64,000 bases of DNA from Arthrobacter sp. D5-1 (GTDB lineage: Bacteria > Actinomycetota > Actinomycetes > Actinomycetales > Micrococcaceae), in the NCBI RefSeq assembly GCF_017357425.1, contig NZ_CP014571.1, positions 2,480,001 through 2,544,000 of the forward strand, written 5' to 3'. The notes under the pieces were generated by a model, which was given only the letters and a program-made list of their open reading frames with translations, did no database searches and was not told where the DNA came from. This document shows, piece after piece, positions 19,525-29,130 of the stretch (the stretch's first letter is position 1; every line of letters starts with the position of its first letter). The position numbers were made by a program, and so were the translations under genes.

Positions 19525-20430
19525 TCAGGGTCGGTCCTTACCGCGCCGCTTGAGGTACCGCTCGAATTCGCGGGCAATGGACTCCCCGGACGCTTCCGGA
19601 AGATCGGCCGTGTCTTTGGCCTCCTCCAGTTGACGTACATACGCGGCAATTTCCGGGTCCTCGGTAGCGAGTTCGTCCACTCCGCGCTCCCAGGCTTCCG
19701 ATTCTTCAGCCAAGGCCAGACTGTCCAACGGAACCTGCAGCAGATCCTCGACCTTGTGCAGAATGGCGAGCTGGGCTTTGGGAGAGGGTGGCTGGGCCAC
19801 GTAGTGGGGGACTGCTGCCCACAGGGAGACAGTCGGCAGGCCCGCAAGCATGGCAAATTCAGCAAGCACACCGACGATGCCTACCGGCCCCTCGTACTGG
19901 GAAGCCTCAAGATTAAGCCGCTCCCGCAATGAGCTGTCCTCGGTGGTGGTGCTCACCGGAATGGGACGGCTGTGGGGCACGTCAGCCAGCAATGCGCCAA
20001 TCAGGACCACGGAGTCAACCTTGAGTGCTTCGGCATGGACCAGCAATTCCGTGGTGTAGGCACGCCAACGGTACGAAGGTTCCGTTCCAAGGACGAAAAC
20101 CACGTCCACGTTGCTGTCTGGTACTGATGCCTTGTAGATCCGGGTTGATGGCCATTTGACCTTGCGGGCACCGGAAGAAGTTCGCCTCACGGTGGGCCGC
20201 GTGAACTGGAAGTCGTAGTATTCCTCGGCATCTACAGTGGCAACCTTCTTGCCATCCCACAGCTTGTTCAAATAGTGCAGCGCATCGCTGGCCGCCTCAC
20301 CGGCATCATTCCAGCCCTCAAACGCGGCGAGCATTACGGTGACACGCTGGCCTTCCGCGGGTTCCTTGAGGAAACGCTCGGGCTCCGCGGTGATGTCCTG
20401 TCCTTCGGGGGTCCCGTCCACACTGTTCAT
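19525..20430 (-). CDS. PAC2 family protein
   Basis: 301 aa. The opening V-T-V-M-L-A-A-F-E-G-W-N-D-A-G-E-A-A-S-D-A motif and the D-F-Q-F-T-R-P-T-V block are typical of the archaeal/actinobacterial PAC2 (proteasome-assembly-chaperone-2-like) fold; the C terminus is acidic and helical (E-V-E-D-L-L-type stretch, then R-Y-L-K-R-R-G-K). The bacterial function is unknown; a role in proteasome assembly is only suggested by the eukaryotic name and by the proteasome locus 3 kb away. ATG start with a TAGGGT hexamer 7 nt upstream and no ribosome site, so probably leaderless. Confidence 0.88.
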   Translation of the reverse strand: MNSVDGTPEGQDITAEPERFLKEPAEGQRVTVMLAAFEGWNDAGEAASDALHYLNKLWDGKKVATVDAEEYYDFQFTRPTVRRTSSGARKVKWPSTRIYKASVPDSNVDVVFVLGTEPSYRWRAYTTELLVHAEALKVDSVVLIGALLADVPHSRPIPVSTTTEDSSLRERLNLEASQYEGPVGIVGVLAEFAMLAGLPTVSLWAAVPHYVAQPPSPKAQLAILHKVEDLLQVPLDSLALAEESEAWERGVDELATEDPEIAAYVRQLEEAKDTADLPEASGESIAREFERYLKRRGKDRP

Positions 20431-20436
20431 CCACTC

Positions 20437-20442
20437 ACCCTA
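20437..20442 (-). promoter_or_regulatory. leaderless -10 hexamer of the PAC2 gene
   Basis: TAGGGT on the minus strand, then 6 nt and the ATG at 20430. Confidence 0.4.
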
Positions 20443-20540
20443 CGTCCAAGACCCTCGTGGATGCATGGCATTTGATGTCAATGCGTGTCACCGATTCGCC
20501 CACAGCGCAAAGCACGGACAGCCCTTGGCCAGGTTCCACG

Positions 20541-20546
20541 TAGACT
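20541..20546 (+). promoter_or_regulatory. leaderless -10 hexamer of the HAD hydrolase gene
   Basis: TAGACT, then 7 nt and the ATG at 20554. It lies within a near-palindrome (GGTTCCA at 20533, TGGAAACC at 20546) that might also bind a regulator. Confidence 0.38.
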
Positions 20547-20553
20547 GGAAACC

Positions 20554-21273
20554 ATGCATTCCTCACCCAGCCAGCCCCACCTCAAAGCCGTGCTCTGGGA
20601 TATGGATGGCACACTCGTGGACACCGAACCCTACTGGATCGCTGCCGAGCGCGCGCTGGTTGAGGCACATGGAGGCAGCTGGTCGCACCAGCAAGCCATG
20701 CAGTTGGTGGGGCAGTCTTTGCTGCATTCTGCTGCTGTCCTGCAAGCCGCCGGAGTTGGGCTTGAAGCCCGCAAGATCGTGGATACCCTCAGCGCCCAGG
20801 TCATTGAGCAGATCCGCAAGGAAGTTCCGTGGCGCCCCGGTGCGCGCGAACTGTTGGATGAGCTCCAGCAGGCCGGCATCCGCTGCGCCCTGGTGACGAT
20901 GTCCGAGGGCCCGCTGGCCGGCGTTGTAGTGGAAAGCCTGCCCAAGCCCTACTTCGAGTTCATGGTTACCGGGGATACCGTCGCCAACGGAAAACCGCAC
21001 CCCGAGGCGTACCTTACGGCCGTTGAACGGCTCCGGCTGGACGACCCGTCCCTCACCATTCATCATTGCGTCGCCTTGGAGGATTCCGTTCCGGGCGCAA
21101 CCGCGGCCATCGCTTCGGGCGTGATCACCGTGGGTATTCCGCATCAGGTACCGCTGCCCGAGGATCACCGGATGGTCATGTGGGACACCTTGGTGGGCAG
21201 GACCTCATCCGATGTCCAGCAATTGGTCGTTGACCGCTTTCAGGCAGCAAACCTCCTCGAAGGGGCCAACTAG
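20554..21273 (+). CDS. HAD-superfamily hydrolase (phosphatase/phosphoglucomutase-like)
   Basis: 239 aa from the ATG at 20554; a longer upstream frame lacks homologous residues. HAD motif I is D-M-D-G-T-L-V-D-T-E-P near the N terminus, motif II is the Thr of L-V-T-M-S, the Lys is in N-G-K-P-H-P-E, and motif IV is A-L-E-D-S-V-P-G. The helical cap between motifs I and II puts it in subfamily IA, with the 2-deoxyglucose-6-phosphatase and beta-phosphoglucomutase group. The substrate is not defined by sequence. The following M50 protease GTG directly follows its TAG, so they are probably co-transcribed. Confidence 0.88.
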   Translation: MHSSPSQPHLKAVLWDMDGTLVDTEPYWIAAERALVEAHGGSWSHQQAMQLVGQSLLHSAAVLQAAGVGLEARKIVDTLSAQVIEQIRKEVPWRPGARELLDELQQAGIRCALVTMSEGPLAGVVVESLPKPYFEFMVTGDTVANGKPHPEAYLTAVERLRLDDPSLTIHHCVALEDSVPGATAAIASGVITVGIPHQVPLPEDHRMVMWDTLVGRTSSDVQQLVVDRFQAANLLEGAN

Positions 21274-22437
21274 GTGACAAGCTCCTCCACCCCGCATCAT
21301 GCAACCAGTAAGAAGGACGGCATACCCCTCGGAAGGATTGCCGGCATACCTGTCTTTCTCGCCTACTCGTGGTTCGTGATCGCCGGCTTCACGGTCATCG
21401 TGTACGGACCCGCGCTCCTGGTACGGATGCCGGATCTCGGCATCGGAGCCTACTTCGTTGCCTTGGGATACGCCTTGCTGCTGGCCGTCTCTGTCTTGGT
21501 CCATGAGCTGGCGCACGCCTTGAGCGCCAAAGTGTTCAACTGGCCCACGGAGAAGATTGTGCTGAACCTCTGGGGTGGCCACACCCAATTCGAGAACTTC
21601 ACGGCTTCGCCCGGACGTTCAGTAGTGGTCGCCCTGGCCGGCCCTGCCTCCAACTTCGTCTTGGCGGCCGGGATGTGGGCCGTACTCTCTACTGGCGTCC
21701 TCAGCGGCGTATCCGACATCCTGGCCAACATCCTGATGTGGGCCAACCTCCTCATCGGCCTCTTCAATGTCCTCCCCGGCCTTCCCCTGGATGGCGGGCG
21801 TTTGGTGGAATCGGCTGTGTGGAAAGCAACGGGCAGCCAGGACAAAGGCACCATCGCCGCCGGCTGGTCCGGCCGCATAATCGTTGCCGCCTTGGTCATC
21901 TGGTTCATCGGCCTGCCGCTCCTCAGCGGTTCACCCCTGGACATCAACCTCATCCTGATCACTGTCCTCGTCTGCGGATTCTTGTGGATGGGTGCTTCCA
22001 GTTCAATTCACCACGCGAAGCTCCGCAGCCGCCTTTACCTGGTGAGCGCCGCGGGCCTGGCAGAGCGCGCCGTGGGCGTACCGAACTCAGCCACCGTGGC
22101 CGACGTCCTGGACATATCACCGTCCGGAAGTCCCGCCGTCGTGATCTGTGGACCGGATGGCAAGCCGCAGGGCGTAGTGGACTTCGGCGCAGCGGCCGCA
22201 GTGCCTCCCCAGTCGACTGCGACGACGCCGGTCACCGCAGTGGCCCACGCCCTCGGCGCCGGGGCGTATGTCCCGGAATGGTCCAAAGGCCAGGAGCTGA
22301 TCCAGTACTTGGCACGGCTGGAGGGCGGCGAATACGCTGTGGTGGACCACAACGGAATCGTGACAGGGCTTCTGCGCCAGCAGGCAGTTGTGACGGCCAT
22401 AACAGGCAAGGAAGCCCGCAGGAGCGGGCGCCCCTGA
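21274..22437 (+). CDS. site-2-type M50 metalloprotease with C-terminal CBS-like domain
   Basis: 387 aa, GTG start directly after the preceding stop, with GAAGGGG about 10 nt upstream. Zinc motif H-E-L-A-H at 77-81 inside a membrane helix; third ligand in L-D-G-G-R at 172-176 preceded by N-V-L-P-G; about six membrane helices. Residues beyond ~250 are a soluble domain with CBS-type repeats (A-T-V-A-D-V-L-D-I, P-A-V-V-I; Y-A-V-V-D-H-N-G-I-V-T-G-L). This is the Rip3-like group of intramembrane proteases that cleave membrane-bound regulators, the CBS part probably sensing a nucleotide. Its substrate is unknown. Its position upstream of trmI and the proteasome genes is conserved in actinobacteria. 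Confidence 0.9.
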   Translation: MTSSSTPHHATSKKDGIPLGRIAGIPVFLAYSWFVIAGFTVIVYGPALLVRMPDLGIGAYFVALGYALLLAVSVLVHELAHALSAKVFNWPTEKIVLNLWGGHTQFENFTASPGRSVVVALAGPASNFVLAAGMWAVLSTGVLSGVSDILANILMWANLLIGLFNVLPGLPLDGGRLVESAVWKATGSQDKGTIAAGWSGRIIVAALVIWFIGLPLLSGSPLDINLILITVLVCGFLWMGASSSIHHAKLRSRLYLVSAAGLAERAVGVPNSATVADVLDISPSGSPAVVICGPDGKPQGVVDFGAAAAVPPQSTATTPVTAVAHALGAGAYVPEWSKGQELIQYLARLEGGEYAVVDHNGIVTGLLRQQAVVTAITGKEARRSGRP

Positions 22438-22552
22438 CATCCTTGCCGGTAGAGTTGCATGCCGGCGGTTTTACCGAAGAACCCATTGATTTTTGGCGCC
22501 CATCCGCCAGCACGATGTTGCGGCCAAGCCGTACAGGAGCGAGGAACAGTAC

Positions 22553-23632
22553 ATGAGCAGCGAAACCGCCGCCCCCGAAGCAAACGCCGGCATCGACGAG
22601 GCATCCGCGAGCCAGGCGATGACCGGCCAGGCCGTGCAGCCGACGGGCGCTGCCCGCCGCCGCGGCCCTTTCCGCGTCGGTGAGCGGGTCCAGCTCACTG
22701 ACGAGCGCGGCCGCATGAACACCATCACCCTGGAGGTTGGTGGTGCTTTCCACACCCACCGCGGCTTCCTGAACCACGACGAAATCATCGGCAAAGTGGA
22801 TGGCTCCGTGGTCAGCAACAACGTTGGCCAGCAGTACCAGACGCTGCGTCCCCTGCTCTCCGACTTCGTCCTGTCCATGCCCCGCGGCGCTGCTGTGGTC
22901 TACCCGAAGGACGCGGGCCAGATTGTCACCATGGCCGACATCTTCCCGGGCGCACGCGTCGTTGAAGCCGGCGTCGGCTCCGGCGCCCTGTCCATCTCCC
23001 TGCTGCGCGCCGTGGGTGACGGTGGTTACCTCCACTCGTTTGAGCGTCGCGAGGAATTCGCCGACATCGCCCGTGGCAACGTGGAGACCATTTTCGGTGG
23101 ACCGCACCCGGCATGGCAGATCTCCCTGGGCGACTTCCAGGAAGAAGTGGTCAAGGCTGAAGCTCCAGGCTCCGTGGACCGTGTGGTCCTGGACATGCTC
23201 GCTCCGTGGGAGTGCCTTGATGCCGTGGCCACCGTCCTGGCGCCTGGTGGTGTCTGGATCAACTACGTGGCAACCGTCACCCAGTTGTCCCGTACGGCCG
23301 AGGCCATCCGTGCTGACGGACGCTTTACCGAGCCTGACGCTTGGGAATCGATGGTCCGCGGTTGGCACCTCGAGGGCCTTGCTGTCCGTCCGGATCACCG
23401 CATGGTGGCCCACACCGGCTTCCTCCTGGTGACCCGCCGCCTCGCCGACGGTGTCACCGGAATTTCCGTCAAGCGCCGCCCGTCCAAGACGGAGTTCAGC
23501 GAAGAGGACCTCAACGCGTGGACCCCTGGCGCAGTGGGGGAGCGGTCAGTATCCGACAAGAAACTCCGCCGGGCTGCCCGTGACGCCATCGCCGGCACCA
23601 ACGTCCAGGACGATCCCGCAGTCACAAACTGA
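22553..23632 (+). CDS. trmI: tRNA (adenine-N1-)-methyltransferase, TrmI family
   Basis: 359 aa from the ATG at 22553 with GAGGAAC upstream; a start at 22493 in the same frame would add residues unlike the family. The N-terminal beta domain contains G-P-F-R-V-G-E-R-V-Q-L-T-D; the Rossmann methyltransferase domain has motif I E-A-G-V-G-S-G-A-L-S and M-P-R-G-A-A-V-V-Y-P-K-D, typical of m1A58 enzymes (Rv2118c-like). It methylates A58 in the T-loop of tRNAs, stabilising them. Compared with Rv2118c the C terminus extends by a basic tail. It directly precedes the proteasomal ATPase gene (97-bp gap), a synteny shared with mycobacteria. Confidence 0.93.
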   Translation: MSSETAAPEANAGIDEASASQAMTGQAVQPTGAARRRGPFRVGERVQLTDERGRMNTITLEVGGAFHTHRGFLNHDEIIGKVDGSVVSNNVGQQYQTLRPLLSDFVLSMPRGAAVVYPKDAGQIVTMADIFPGARVVEAGVGSGALSISLLRAVGDGGYLHSFERREEFADIARGNVETIFGGPHPAWQISLGDFQEEVVKAEAPGSVDRVVLDMLAPWECLDAVATVLAPGGVWINYVATVTQLSRTAEAIRADGRFTEPDAWESMVRGWHLEGLAVRPDHRMVAHTGFLLVTRRLADGVTGISVKRRPSKTEFSEEDLNAWTPGAVGERSVSDKKLRRAARDAIAGTNVQDDPAVTN

Positions 23633-23729
23633 CAAAGGTCACAATAGGGTCCGCATTCCGAATGTCACCCAGCACCCTGAGCTTTTCGGGACTAAGGTCT
23701 TGTTAAGCGCAGGAAGGGGCTGATGAATC

Positions 23730-25538
23730 GTGGATACGTCAAACAACGACCTTGGACGGCCAACGCCGGAGGAAGCACACGCCGCAGCGGAAGAAGCAGC
23801 AAGCCGGGGGCTTTCGGCTGTCCAACCGCCCGAGCCCTCGAGTGATCTGACCGTCGCCGAACGGCAAATCAATATCCTCCGGGACAAGCTTCGCCACATT
23901 GACCGCCAGTTGGCAGCCGCTACCCAGAACAACAGCAAGCTCGTGGGCATGCTGGAGACCGCGAAGGCCGAGATCCTCCGGTTGAAGGGCGCGCTGGAGC
24001 AGGAGGGCCAACCCCCCTACAGCTTCGGAACCGTGGTGCAGATCAATCCGCGGAAGCAACCGGCTGCCGGCAGTTCCAGCCAGGCCGCCACCGAAGAGTC
24101 CGTGGACATCTTCAATTCCGGCCGGAAAATGCGGGTGGGCGTCAGCCCACTGGTCAATGTGAACCAGCTCGCAGTGGGCCAGGAAGTCCTCCTGAACGAG
24201 GCATTGCTGGTGGTGGCCGGCCTCGGCTACGAACGCGCCGGCGAACTGGTGACGCTCAAGGAAATGCTCGGCAAGGACCGCGCACTGGTGGTGGGCCGGG
24301 CCGACGAGGAACGGGTGGTCCGGCTTTCGGGCGCACTGCAAAGTGTTCACTTGAAGGTCGGCGACGCCCTGTCATTGGATTCCCGCACCGGTTACGCCCT
24401 TGAGAAGGTGCCGCGGGCCGAAGTGGAGAACCTCGTCCTCGAAGAAGTCCCGGATATCACCTATCAGGACATCGGTGGCCTCGGCCCCCAGATCGAACAG
24501 ATCCGCGACGCCGTGGAGTTGCCGTTCCTGCACCCGGACCTCTACCGTGAGCACGGGCTGAAAGCCCCCAAAGGCATTCTCCTCTACGGCCCTCCGGGTT
24601 GCGGCAAAACCCTCATCGCCAAAGCCGTGGCGAATTCACTGGCAGCGCGTGCGGCGGAACGTGCCGGCAACACCGACCTGAAGAGCTACTTCCTGAACAT
24701 CAAGGGTCCGGAATTGCTGGACAAATACGTGGGCGAGACTGAGCGGCACATCAGGTTGATCTTCTCCCGCGCACGGGAAAAGGCGTCCGATGGCAGCCCG
24801 GTCGTTGTTTTCTTCGATGAAATGGACTCGCTGTTCCGGACCCGCGGCACCGGCGTTTCCTCGGATGTGGAGACCACCATTGTTCCGCAGCTGCTCAGTG
24901 AGATCGATGGCGTGGAACGCTTGGACAATGTGATTGTCATTGGTGCCTCCAACCGCGAGGACATGATCGATCCCGCCATCCTCAGGCCGGGCCGCCTTGA
25001 CGTGAAGGTCAAGATACAGCGTCCCGACGCCGAGGCAGCGGCTGACATTTTCGCGAAGTACATCACCACCGACCTGCCCTTCCACGCGCAGGACCTGGCC
25101 GAATATGGCGGCGACGTCCAGGCCACCGTCGATGCCATGGTCCAGCGCACCGTGGAAGCCATGTATTCAACGGAGAAGTCCAACGAGTACCTTGAGGTGA
25201 CCTACGCCAACGGCGACACCGAGATGCTGTACTTCAAGGACTTCAACTCCGGTGCAGTGGTGCAGAATGTGGTGGACCGCGCGAAGAAGTACGCCATCAA
25301 GGACCTCCTGACCAACAATCAAAAGGGACTCCGCATCGAGCACCTTCTGCGGGCCGTGGTGGACGAGTTCCGCGAGCACGAGGATATGCCCAACACCACC
25401 AACCCGGACGACTGGGCACGGATCTCGGGCAAGAAGGGCGAACGGATTACCTACATCCGCACCATCGTCCAGGGCAAAGCCGGCCAGGAACCGGGCAAGT
25501 CCATTGAAACCACTGCCAACACGGGCCAGTACCTGTGA
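23730..25538 (+). CDS. arc: proteasome-associated AAA ATPase (ARC/Mpa)
   Basis: 602 aa, GTG start with GGAAGGGG about 12 nt upstream. Order of domains: disordered N terminus; coiled coil 41-92 that binds Pup; two OB folds to ~245; AAA+ domain with Walker A G-P-P-G-C-G-K-T, Walker B F-F-D-E-M-D-S and the pore-loop K-Y-V-G-E; C terminus ending G-Q-Y-L, the motif that docks into the 20S alpha ring and opens the gate. The hexamer unfolds pupylated proteins and threads them into PrcBA. The stop overlaps the dop start (GTGA), so the two are translationally coupled. Confidence 0.97.
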   Translation: MDTSNNDLGRPTPEEAHAAAEEAASRGLSAVQPPEPSSDLTVAERQINILRDKLRHIDRQLAAATQNNSKLVGMLETAKAEILRLKGALEQEGQPPYSFGTVVQINPRKQPAAGSSSQAATEESVDIFNSGRKMRVGVSPLVNVNQLAVGQEVLLNEALLVVAGLGYERAGELVTLKEMLGKDRALVVGRADEERVVRLSGALQSVHLKVGDALSLDSRTGYALEKVPRAEVENLVLEEVPDITYQDIGGLGPQIEQIRDAVELPFLHPDLYREHGLKAPKGILLYGPPGCGKTLIAKAVANSLAARAAERAGNTDLKSYFLNIKGPELLDKYVGETERHIRLIFSRAREKASDGSPVVVFFDEMDSLFRTRGTGVSSDVETTIVPQLLSEIDGVERLDNVIVIGASNREDMIDPAILRPGRLDVKVKIQRPDAEAAADIFAKYITTDLPFHAQDLAEYGGDVQATVDAMVQRTVEAMYSTEKSNEYLEVTYANGDTEMLYFKDFNSGAVVQNVVDRAKKYAIKDLLTNNQKGLRIEHLLRAVVDEFREHEDMPNTTNPDDWARISGKKGERITYIRTIVQGKAGQEPGKSIETTANTGQYL

Positions 25539-27208
25539 CAGCAAGACCCGAAGGTACGCCCGCTGAGAAGTTGCCCGCCGGCGGTGCCATGCGCGTCATG
25601 GGCTCCGAAACTGAATACGGCATCCATGCACCATCGGCTCCCGGGGCGAACGCCACCATGATGTCCGCAAGGATCATCCAGGCGTATGCCGCAGTCACCC
25701 GGCAACGGGCAGCCGGGGGAGCCGAAACGCGCTGGGACTACACCGACGAGGAACCGTTGCACGATGCCCGCGGCTGGACCGTGGACCGGGCAGCGGCGGA
25801 CCCCAGCCAACTGACGGACCAGCCACCAGTGCTCGACGCCGAGGCAGTCGCGTTGGCCTATGGCCGCCAGGAGTTGGAACTTGACGGCGCGGATGAGTCC
25901 GGTTCCTTGCTGATGAACATGGTCCTGGGTAACGGTGCACGCCTTTATGTGGACCATGCGCACCCCGAGTATTCGAGCCCTGAGGTCACCAACCCCCGGG
26001 ATGTTGTTGCGTGGGATGCGGCTGGGGACTTGGTTGCCTTGGCCACGGTCCGGAAGGTGGCGGCCGATGCCGGCCTGCCTCCCATCAACCTCTACAAAAA
26101 CAACACGGACAACAAGTCAGTGTCCTATGGTTCGCATGAAAACTACCTCATGCCCCGTTCGGTTCCCTTCGGCGACATCATTCGCGGCCTGACACCGTTC
26201 TTTGTGTCCCGCCAGGTCATGTGTGGGGCCGGACGCGTTGGACTGGGGCAGGACAGTTCGACCCCCGGTTACCAGATCAGCCAACGTGCCGACTTCTTCG
26301 AGGCAGAGGTGGGGCTGGAAACAACCATCCGGCGCCCCATCATCAACACCCGGGATGAGCCGCACGCAACAGCTGACAAGTACCGCCGCCTTCACGTCAT
26401 CATTGGCGACGCCAACCTCAGCCAGGCCTCGAACTACCTCAAATTCGGCACCACTGCCATGGTCCTGAGCCTTATCGAGGCCGGCCAGGCGCCCAGGATC
26501 GAGGTCCACGAACCCGTCCAGGCACTTCAGTCCGTCAGCCATGACACAACGCTGACGGCGACAGTGAGGTTGCTTGACGGCCGAAGGGTGACTGCCCTGG
26601 ATATCCAGTGGATGTTCTACGAGGCGGCAGCAAAACTTTCCCAGGAAACGGGAGTGGCGGATTCCGTGACCGGAGACGGCCACACCCATGAAGTCTTGAC
26701 GCGGTGGGAATCAACGTTGACAACGCTGGGCAGCGACCTCGATGCCGCCGCATCCTCTGTTGAATGGGTGGCCAAGAGGTCGCTCTTGGAAGGGTACCGG
26801 AAGCGCGACGGACTGTCCTGGGATGACGCCCGGCTGGGGCTGGTTGATCTTCAGTGGTCCGATATCAGGCCGGAAAAGGGTCTTTACTACAGGCTGCTGT
26901 CCAAGGACCGCATGCTGAGGATCGTCGACGACGCCGACATCGCCCGGGCGGTGACCGAACCGCCGTCGGACACCCGCGCATACTTCCGCGGCCGTTGTGT
27001 TTCGAAGTTCGGCAAGGACGTGGTTGGGGCAAGCTGGGACTCGGTTATTTTCGATGTCCCCGGGTTGGGCAAGCTGCAGCGGGTCCCCACCCGCGAACCC
27101 CTCCGGGGCACGGAGGCGTTGACCGGAGCGCTGTTTGAGCGCCATCAGGATGCAGGCGCCTTCCTGTCTGAGTTGATGGGCCGGAATGTACCCCCGGCGA
27201 AGAGCTGA
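25535..27208 (+). CDS. dop: Pup deamidase/depupylase
   Basis: 557 aa, GTG start overlapping the arc stop. Carboxylate-amine ligase fold: G-S-E-T-E-Y-G-I-H with the metal-binding Glu, [28 protein letters not shown], and the Dop-specific extra loop after residue 35 ([10 protein letters not shown]). It deamidates the C-terminal Gln of Pup to Glu and removes Pup from substrates. Pup encoded next door ends in Gln, so Dop is needed here. Paralogous to pafA at 29131. Followed by a 119-bp gap holding the pup leader hairpin. Confidence 0.97.
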   Translation: MTARPEGTPAEKLPAGGAMRVMGSETEYGIHAPSAPGANATMMSARIIQAYAAVTRQRAAGGAETRWDYTDEEPLHDARGWTVDRAAADPSQLTDQPPVLDAEAVALAYGRQELELDGADESGSLLMNMVLGNGARLYVDHAHPEYSSPEVTNPRDVVAWDAAGDLVALATVRKVAADAGLPPINLYKNNTDNKSVSYGSHENYLMPRSVPFGDIIRGLTPFFVSRQVMCGAGRVGLGQDSSTPGYQISQRADFFEAEVGLETTIRRPIINTRDEPHATADKYRRLHVIIGDANLSQASNYLKFGTTAMVLSLIEAGQAPRIEVHEPVQALQSVSHDTTLTATVRLLDGRRVTALDIQWMFYEAAAKLSQETGVADSVTGDGHTHEVLTRWESTLTTLGSDLDAAASSVEWVAKRSLLEGYRKRDGLSWDDARLGLVDLQWSDIRPEKGLYYRLLSKDRMLRIVDDADIARAVTEPPSDTRAYFRGRCVSKFGKDVVGASWDSVIFDVPGLGKLQRVPTREPLRGTEALTGALFERHQDAGAFLSELMGRNVPPAKS

Positions 27209-27287
27209 CGGCGCTCCGCCACGGGAAGATCCGGGCCTGGTCAAAGCCGTACGCAGCAGCCCGCAGCGTGGCAATATGGCAGTAGGA

Positions 27288-27308
27288 AGTCTCCGTCATC
27301 AGGAGACT
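27288..27308 (+). promoter_or_regulatory. hairpin in the pup 5' leader
   Basis: AGTCTCC (27288-27294) pairs perfectly with GGAGACT (27302-27308) over a 7-nt loop, ending just before the pup ribosome site at 27316. It could stabilise or limit the pup message; too weak for a terminator. Confidence 0.35.
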
Positions 27309-27327
27309 GACAGTAGGGAGAAAGAAA

Positions 27328-27531
27328 ATGGCAGCACAGGAGCAGCAACAACCACAGTCACGGGACACCGAAACTGAGGTGGATGTCCCTGAGGCCCCGC
27401 CCGCAGCACCTGCGGCACAGGCTTCGGACGCAACGCAGGGCGTGGATGACCTTCTCGACGAAATCGACGGCGTTCTCGAATCCAACGCTGAGGAATTCGT
27501 CAGGGCGTTTGTCCAAAAGGGTGGCCAGTAA
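27328..27531 (+). CDS. pup: prokaryotic ubiquitin-like protein Pup
   Basis: 67 aa, ATG with GGGAGAAAG upstream. The N-terminal half is Gln/Ala/Pro-rich and disordered; the C-terminal half carries [19 protein letters not shown], the amphipathic segment that folds against the ARC coiled coil, and the chain ends K-G-G-Q. The terminal Gln must be deamidated by Dop before PafA links it to lysines of target proteins. It precedes prcB by 79 nt in the usual dop-pup-prcB-prcA order. Confidence 0.98.
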   Translation: MAAQEQQQPQSRDTETEVDVPEAPPAAPAAQASDATQGVDDLLDEIDGVLESNAEEFVRAFVQKGGQ

Positions 27532-27610
27532 GCGGACCCGCTACAGGATGTACTGCCCGGCAGGCGTGAGGCCGCCGGGCATCGGAACGCAGAGTCGAAG
27601 GAGTGCAGCA

Positions 27611-28420
27611 ATGCAGGACCCATCAACCGGCCCCCTGGCCACCCAGGCAACATCTTCTTTCACGGAGCATCTCCAACGCTCGCGTCCCGAACTCCTCCCG
27701 TTCAATCAGTCCTTACCGGCCGGCACTGTCCCGTCCTCACCGCACGCCACCACGATCGTTGCCTTGACGTATCCGGGCGGCGTGCTGATGGCGGGGGACC
27801 GTCGCGCCACCATGGGCAATGTCATCGCCAGCAGGCACATCGAGAAAGTGTTCCCTGCGGATGAGTACTCCGTCTTGGGTATTGCCGGAACGGCTGGCCT
27901 GGCCATCGACATCACCCGTCTTTTCCAGGTTGAACTGGAGCATTACGAGAAGATCGAGGGCACTTTGCTCAGCCTCGTGGGCAAGGCGAACCGCCTTGGC
28001 GCCATGATCCGTGGAAACCTGCCAATGGCCATGCAGGGAATGGCGGTCATTCCCCTGTTTGCAGGGTTTGACCACGTCTCCGGCGTGGGCAGGCTGTTCT
28101 CCTACGACGTCACCGGTGGCCGCTATGAAGAGCAGGAACACCACTCGGTGGGTTCAGGTTCAGTGTTTGCCCGCGGAGCCCTGAAGAAATTGTGGAAGCC
28201 GAACCTCTCCGAGGAAGCCGCCGTTGCGGTGGCCGTTGAGGCCCTCTACGACGCCGCCGACGACGATTCCGCTACCGGCGGCCCCGATCCAGTCCGCCAG
28301 TTGTGGCCCGTGGTCTACACCGTCAACCGCGCCGGGACCCGCCGTGTTCCGGAACGGGATTTGGCGGCCATAGCGGGCGCCATCGTCGAATCCCGCGCCA
28401 TCGCCGGACGGGAGGCCTGA
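27611..28420 (+). CDS. prcB: 20S proteasome beta subunit
   Basis: 269 aa from the ATG at 27611, which has GAAGGAG 8 nt upstream; a longer frame starting at 27383 would overlap pup and is rejected. A 46-residue propeptide ends at S-P-H-A, followed by [11 protein letters not shown], so Thr47 is the predicted catalytic N-terminal threonine after autoprocessing. M-A-G-D-R-R-A-T and the Lys of R-H-I-E-K-V-F complete the Ntn-hydrolase site. Fourteen copies form the two inner rings of the proteasome. Its stop is one base before the prcA start. Confidence 0.97.
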   Translation: MQDPSTGPLATQATSSFTEHLQRSRPELLPFNQSLPAGTVPSSPHATTIVALTYPGGVLMAGDRRATMGNVIASRHIEKVFPADEYSVLGIAGTAGLAIDITRLFQVELEHYEKIEGTLLSLVGKANRLGAMIRGNLPMAMQGMAVIPLFAGFDHVSGVGRLFSYDVTGGRYEEQEHHSVGSGSVFARGALKKLWKPNLSEEAAVAVAVEALYDAADDDSATGGPDPVRQLWPVVYTVNRAGTRRVPERDLAAIAGAIVESRAIAGREA

Positions 28421-28421
28421 G

Positions 28422-29129
28422 ATGACCCAGCAGTTCTACGTCTCTCCTGAGCAACTCATGAAGGACCGTGCGGACTTCGCGCGGAAAGGAATCGCACGCG
28501 GCCGGTCAGTAGTGGTGATCAGTTGCGCCGACGGCATCGCGCTGATCGCAGAGAACCCCTCGCCGTCCTTGCATAAAATTGGTGAAATCTACGACAAAAT
28601 CGCGTTCGCGGCTGTAGGCAAGTACAACGAGTTCGAAAGTCTCCGGCAGGCCGGCGTCCGCTACGCCGATGTCCGGGGCTATTCCTACGATCGCGAGGAC
28701 GTCACCGCCCGCGGACTGGCCAGCGTGTATGCCCAGAGCCTCGGTGCCGTGTTCACGGCTGAACAGAAACCCTTCGAAGTGGAACTCGCCGTAGCCGAGG
28801 TCGGCTTGACGCAGGAGCAGGACCACCTCTACCGGCTGACGTTTGATGGCTCCATCGCCGACGAGAACGGCTTCGTGGTCATGGGTGGACTCGCCGAGCA
28901 AATTTCAGACGTCGTCAGCGGCGCCTGGGATCCTGAGCTCACCCTGTCCGGCGCCATGCGCTTGGCCCTGCGCGCCCTGTCCACGGACAAGGACGCCGAT
29001 GCCCTGCCGGCCACCGCCGTCGAAGCTGCAGTGCTGTACCGCGCATCCGAAAGCCACCGCGGTTCCCGGAGGGCGTTCCGGAGGCTTTTGCCGGAGGACA
29101 TGACCCGGTTGCTCACAGAGGAGGCTTGA
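28422..29129 (+). CDS. prcA: 20S proteasome alpha subunit
   Basis: 235 aa. The start [27 protein letters not shown] is the gate-forming alpha N terminus, and no catalytic Thr follows. The Ntn-hydrolase fold is otherwise retained ([23 protein letters not shown]). Two heptameric rings cap PrcB and bind ARC through its GQYL tail. Co-transcribed with prcB (1-bp gap) and pafA (1-bp gap). Confidence 0.97.
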   Translation: MTQQFYVSPEQLMKDRADFARKGIARGRSVVVISCADGIALIAENPSPSLHKIGEIYDKIAFAAVGKYNEFESLRQAGVRYADVRGYSYDREDVTARGLASVYAQSLGAVFTAEQKPFEVELAVAEVGLTQEQDHLYRLTFDGSIADENGFVVMGGLAEQISDVVSGAWDPELTLSGAMRLALRALSTDKDADALPATAVEAAVLYRASESHRGSRRAFRRLLPEDMTRLLTEEA

Positions 29130-29130
29130 G

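Noticed and set aside
20533..20553. Near-palindrome GGTTCCA...TGGAAACC as a defined operator
   Set aside because: The arms differ by an inserted base and no regulator is encoded nearby; mentioned only with the HAD promoter.
22232..23413. Minus-strand 393-codon frame over trmI and the protease gene
   Set aside because: Lies opposite clearly coding trmI; composition is low-complexity and no family features appear.
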